Assembly (NCBI RefSeq): GCF_001984195.1
Contig: NZ_MTQN01000007.1
Span: 124,001 to 188,000, forward strand
Direction of reading: 5' to 3'
Origin: Kribbella sp. ALI-6-A
GTDB lineage: Bacteria > Actinomycetota > Actinomycetes > Propionibacteriales > Kribbellaceae
DNA length: 64,000 nucleotides
Position 1 is the stretch's first letter. Every line of letters begins with the position of its first letter. Positions 61,118 through 64,000 of the stretch are shown here, one piece after another. The position numbers and the translations under genes are program-made. The notes under the pieces are model-generated. The model was not told where the DNA came from. It saw only the letters and a program-made list of their open reading frames with translations, and did not search any database.

Positions 61118-64000
61118 GTGCCAGCTCCTGCCCGTCGGCGTCTGGCGGTACTCACCGTCGCTGCCTTCAGCGCGACCGCCCTGGTCGCCACCGTCGTGAA
61201 CCACGCGACGGCGTCCACCCCGACCGCGACCCAGGCCGCACCGCTGGTCAAGGAGTCCGAGACCGGCGCGTACATCGTCCAGCTGGACGACGCCCCGGTC
61301 ACCGAGTACGACGGTGACATCGCCGGCTTGGCCGCGACCCGGGTGCTGCCCGGCGGCAGGCTGCTGCGTGAGGCGACCCAGGTGGTCGGCTACGTGCAGC
61401 ACCTGGCGCGGGAGCGGACCGAGGTGCTCGGTCAGGTGCCGGGCGTACAGAAGCTGTACGACTACAACTACACCTACGCCGGGTTCTCGGCGCGGATGTC
61501 GCACGACGACGCGGTCAAGCTGGCCAAGTCCTCCGGCGTGAAGAGCGTCGAGCCGAGCGGGATGCAGCACGCGGACACCGTCGACACCCCGCGGTACCTC
61601 GGTCTGTCCGGCAAGGGCGGCGCCTGGCAGCAGGCCGGTGGCGTCGACAAGGCCGGCGACGGCGTGATCGTCGGCGTGATCGACTCCGGCTTCACGCCCG
61701 AGCGGCCCAGCTTCGCGCCGATCAAGACCACCAAGGCGTCGGATGCGCTGATCAAGAAGAAGTGGAAGGGCATCTGCCAGGCCGGCACCGAGGCGCCGGT
61801 GAAGTGCAACAACAAGGTGATCGGCGCCCGCTACTTCGACGCCGGCGTCAGCGGCAACCCGATCCCCGCCGAGTACCACTCGCCGCGGGACTACGGCGGC
61901 CACGGCACCCACACGGCCAGTACGGCGGCCGGCAACTACGGCGTCGACATGTCCGTGCTCGGCCGCGACTACGGCAAGGGCTCGGGCATCGCCCCACAGG
62001 CGCGGCTGGCGATCTACAAGGTGCTCTGGGCCCCTGACCCGTCCGGGGGCGGCTCCGGTACCGACGCCGACATCGTGGCTGCCATCGACGCGGCGGTCTC
62101 CGACGGCGTCGACGTGATCAACTACTCGATCTCCGGCTCCGGCTCGACGTTCGTCAACGCGACCGGGCTGGCGTTCCTGCGGGCCGCGAAGGCCGGCGTG
62201 TTCGTCTCGACCAGCGCGGGCAACACCGGCCCGGGGGTCAGCACGGTCGGCAAGAACTACCCGTGGGTGACGACCGTTGCCAACGGCACGCACGACCGCG
62301 ACGTCCAGACCACGGTGACGCTCGGCAACGGCCAGTCCTACACCGGTGCGGGCATCGGTGCCGGTACGCCGCAGGCGCCGGTCGTGCTGGCCAAGGACGC
62401 CGGCCTGGCTGGTGCCGACCAGGCCAACCTGGCGCGCTGCATGCCCGGCACGCTCGACCCGGCCAAGGCGACCGGCAAGATCGTGGTTTGCGACCGCGGG
62501 GTCAGCGACCGGATCGACAAGAGCCGGCAGGTCAAGGCCGCCGGTGGCGTCGGCATGATCCTGGTCAACCCCACCGCGAACACGCTCGACTCGGACCTGC
62601 ACTCGGTGCCGACGGTTCACCTGGACCACGTCGCCGGCCCGGAGGTCAAGGCGTACGTCGGCGCGACCGCGAACCCCACGGCCACGATCGCCGCGGCCCA
62701 GACTGTCCGGGTGAACGCGCCGAAGGTCGCGAGCTCCTCGAGCCGCGGGCCGTCGCTCGCCGGCAACGGCGACTTGCTCAAGCCGGACGTGATGGCGCCC
62801 GGCACGAACGTGCTGGCCGCGACGTCGGAGCTCGCGGCGGGCGGTGGCGAGTACGCCTTCATGAGCGGTACGTCGATGGCCGCGCCGCACATCGCCGGCG
62901 CCGCCGCCGTGCTGAAGAGCCGCTACCCGACCTGGTCCCCGATGGCGATCAAGTCGGCGCTGCTGACCACCGCGACGTCGCTGGACGCCGCGGGCAAGCC
63001 GATCCAGAACGACTCCGGCTCGCCGGGCAACCCGTTCGGGTACGGCGCCGGGCTGATGCAGCCGAAGAACGCGATGGACCCCGGCCTGGTCTACGACTCG
63101 TCGTACGACGACTGGGCGCGGTTCGTCTGCGGGTCCGGGCAGGTCGGCGCGACGCACGAGCTGTGCGCCAAGGGCAAGATCGACCCGAGCGACCTGAACT
63201 ACCCGACGATCGCGATCGGCGACCTGGCCGGCAAGCAGACCGTCAAGCGGACCGTGCGCAACGTCGGCAAGCTGCCCGAGGTCTACTTCCCGAAGGTGGA
63301 GGGGCTGACCGGCTTCAAGGTCACCGTGACGCCGAAGCTGCTGGTCGTGCTGCCCGGCGCCAGCGCGTCGTACCAGGTGACCTTCGAGCACAACGGTGCG
63401 CCGCTGGGGCAGTACTCGTTCGGCAAGCTCAACCTGCGCTCGTCGCGGCACGTGGTGAGCAGCACGCTCGCGATCCGGCCGCTGACCGTGAAGGCGCCGG
63501 TCGAGGTCAGCGGCACGGGCACGACCGGCTCCGTCCCGGTCCCGATCACCTCCGGGTACACCGGCACGCTGCAGACCTCCGCGGTCGGCCTGGCCGCAAC
63601 GGGTGTCGACGAGGCGACGCTGAAGAACCCGGGCGGCGTCTCGTTCCCGACGGCGAACCCGGCGGCCAACGAGCACGTCGCCAAGTACACCGTGACCGTG
63701 CCGGCCGGGACGAAGTACGCCCGGTTCTCCACCTTCGACGCGGACTACCCGGCGGGCACCGACGTCGACGTGTTCGTCTACAAGGCCGGTACGACGGCTG
63801 TGCTCGGCAGCAGCACCGGTGGCTCGGCCGAGGAAGAGGTGAACCTGCCTGCTCCGGCCGGTGGCTCGTACGACGTGTACGTCGATCTCTTCGCCGGTGC
63901 TGCCGAGCAGAAGGTCAAGCTGAACCACTGGGAGCTGCAGACCCCGGCAGGCAACCTCACGACGACTCCTGCCAGCCAGGGCGTCCAGGCGGCCGGCCAG
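61118..64000 (+). CDS. Secreted subtilisin-like protease (S8, PA-domain), 3' end outside the window
   Basis: At least 961 residues; the gene is cut by the window end. GTG at 61118 has GGAGGAA just upstream. The layout is a signal peptide (about residues 1-33), an inhibitor I9 prodomain (TGAYIVQLDDAPVTEYDGD), the S8 domain with Asp189 (VIDSGF), His262 (GGHGTHTAS), Asn369 and Ser586 (SGTSMAAPH), a PA insert between His and Ser (GKIVVCDRGV), a fibronectin-like domain, and a pre-peptidase C-like C-terminal domain. It is an exported protein-degrading enzyme. The Asp motif has SG instead of the usual TG. Confidence 0.93.
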   Translation, partial: MPAPARRRLAVLTVAAFSATALVATVVNHATASTPTATQAAPLVKESETGAYIVQLDDAPVTEYDGDIAGLAATRVLPGGRLLREATQVVGYVQHLARERTEVLGQVPGVQKLYDYNYTYAGFSARMSHDDAVKLAKSSGVKSVEPSGMQHADTVDTPRYLGLSGKGGAWQQAGGVDKAGDGVIVGVIDSGFTPERPSFAPIKTTKASDALIKKKWKGICQAGTEAPVKCNNKVIGARYFDAGVSGNPIPAEYHSPRDYGGHGTHTASTAAGNYGVDMSVLGRDYGKGSGIAPQARLAIYKVLWAPDPSGGGSGTDADIVAAIDAAVSDGVDVINYSISGSGSTFVNATGLAFLRAAKAGVFVSTSAGNTGPGVSTVGKNYPWVTTVANGTHDRDVQTTVTLGNGQSYTGAGIGAGTPQAPVVLAKDAGLAGADQANLARCMPGTLDPAKATGKIVVCDRGVSDRIDKSRQVKAAGGVGMILVNPTANTLDSDLHSVPTVHLDHVAGPEVKAYVGATANPTATIAAAQTVRVNAPKVASSSSRGPSLAGNGDLLKPDVMAPGTNVLAATSELAAGGGEYAFMSGTSMAAPHIAGAAAVLKSRYPTWSPMAIKSALLTTATSLDAAGKPIQNDSGSPGNPFGYGAGLMQPKNAMDPGLVYDSSYDDWARFVCGSGQVGATHELCAKGKIDPSDLNYPTIAIGDLAGKQTVKRTVRNVGKLPEVYFPKVEGLTGFKVTVTPKLLVVLPGASASYQVTFEHNGAPLGQYSFGKLNLRSSRHVVSSTLAIRPLTVKAPVEVSGTGTTGSVPVPITSGYTGTLQTSAVGLAATGVDEATLKNPGGVSFPTANPAANEHVAKYTVTVPAGTKYARFSTFDADYPAGTDVDVFVYKAGTTAVLGSSTGGSAEEEVNLPAPAGGSYDVYVDLFAGAAEQKVKLNHWELQTPAGNLTTTPASQGVQAAGQ

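Noticed and set aside
60875..63928. Minus-strand frame of about 1000 codons opposite the subtilase
   Set aside because: The plus strand carries a complete S8 catalytic triad, a signal peptide and a ribosome site. The minus-strand product is an antisense shadow rich in Arg, Val, Gly and Asp.

Overview
The window is high-GC actinobacterial chromosome. Gene content and conserved order point to the Propionibacteriales, and Kribbella or a close relative is my best guess (inferred from gene content, not from any search). The core backbone is recognisable at both ends. On the left are nadD, rsfS, a histidine phosphatase and a tRNA-Ala(GGC). On the right are leuS, degV, comEA, comEC, holA and rpsT. 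Between the tRNA and leuS lie about 42 kb of accessory genes. No integrase, transposase, CRISPR array or rRNA was seen.

Left part (1-7.4 kb): a truncated Lrp/AsnC regulator, two tiny genes, the nadD operon, tRNA-Ala, a peptidase E, and then the most interesting locus, 3699-7399. It encodes a 70-residue peptide whose last 45 residues carry eight cysteines. A MauE-like redox membrane protein, a membrane-anchored thioredoxin with a CAPC motif, an S26 (signal-peptidase-like) protease and an ABC exporter with fused ATPase follow in tight order. This looks like a dedicated system for making, oxidising, trimming and exporting a four-disulfide peptide. A GNAT and a very large BTAD/STAND regulator follow.

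11-24 kb: a DrrAB-like ABC exporter; an ECF42-type sigma factor with its DGPF/YCII partner and a matching promoter; a HelD/HelR RNA-polymerase-protecting helicase with a near-perfect rifamycin-associated element upstream; a soluble solute-binding-like protein; terC behind a probable yybP-ykoY riboswitch; an MFS exporter; two GNATs; and an APH-like kinase.

24-33 kb: a sugar ABC importer (two permeases and a lipoprotein) with a GH95 alpha-fucosidase; a CE1758/CE1759-type flavin monooxygenase and FMN reductase pair behind a promoter with a built-in palindrome; and an iron-box-controlled siderophore-binding lipoprotein.

33-45 kb: a hotdog thioesterase, an EEP-family hydrolase, a NarL-type two-component pair divergent from a sodium/sugar symporter, and a Tat-subunit, Fe-S GMC dehydrogenase, PhyH dioxygenase and AraC regulator operon. 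The start of that operon is buried in a perfect hairpin. A secreted trypsin closes this part.

45-64 kb: leuS behind a leaderless Leu-codon leader peptide and terminator; an XRE/STAND regulator; a G-tract cluster; degV; comEA-comEC; a gene-free stretch of about 1.8 kb containing roughly 63 copies of a degenerate 8-bp repeat; holA; two unknown small genes; rpsT with a clear terminator; and a secreted subtilase running off the right edge.
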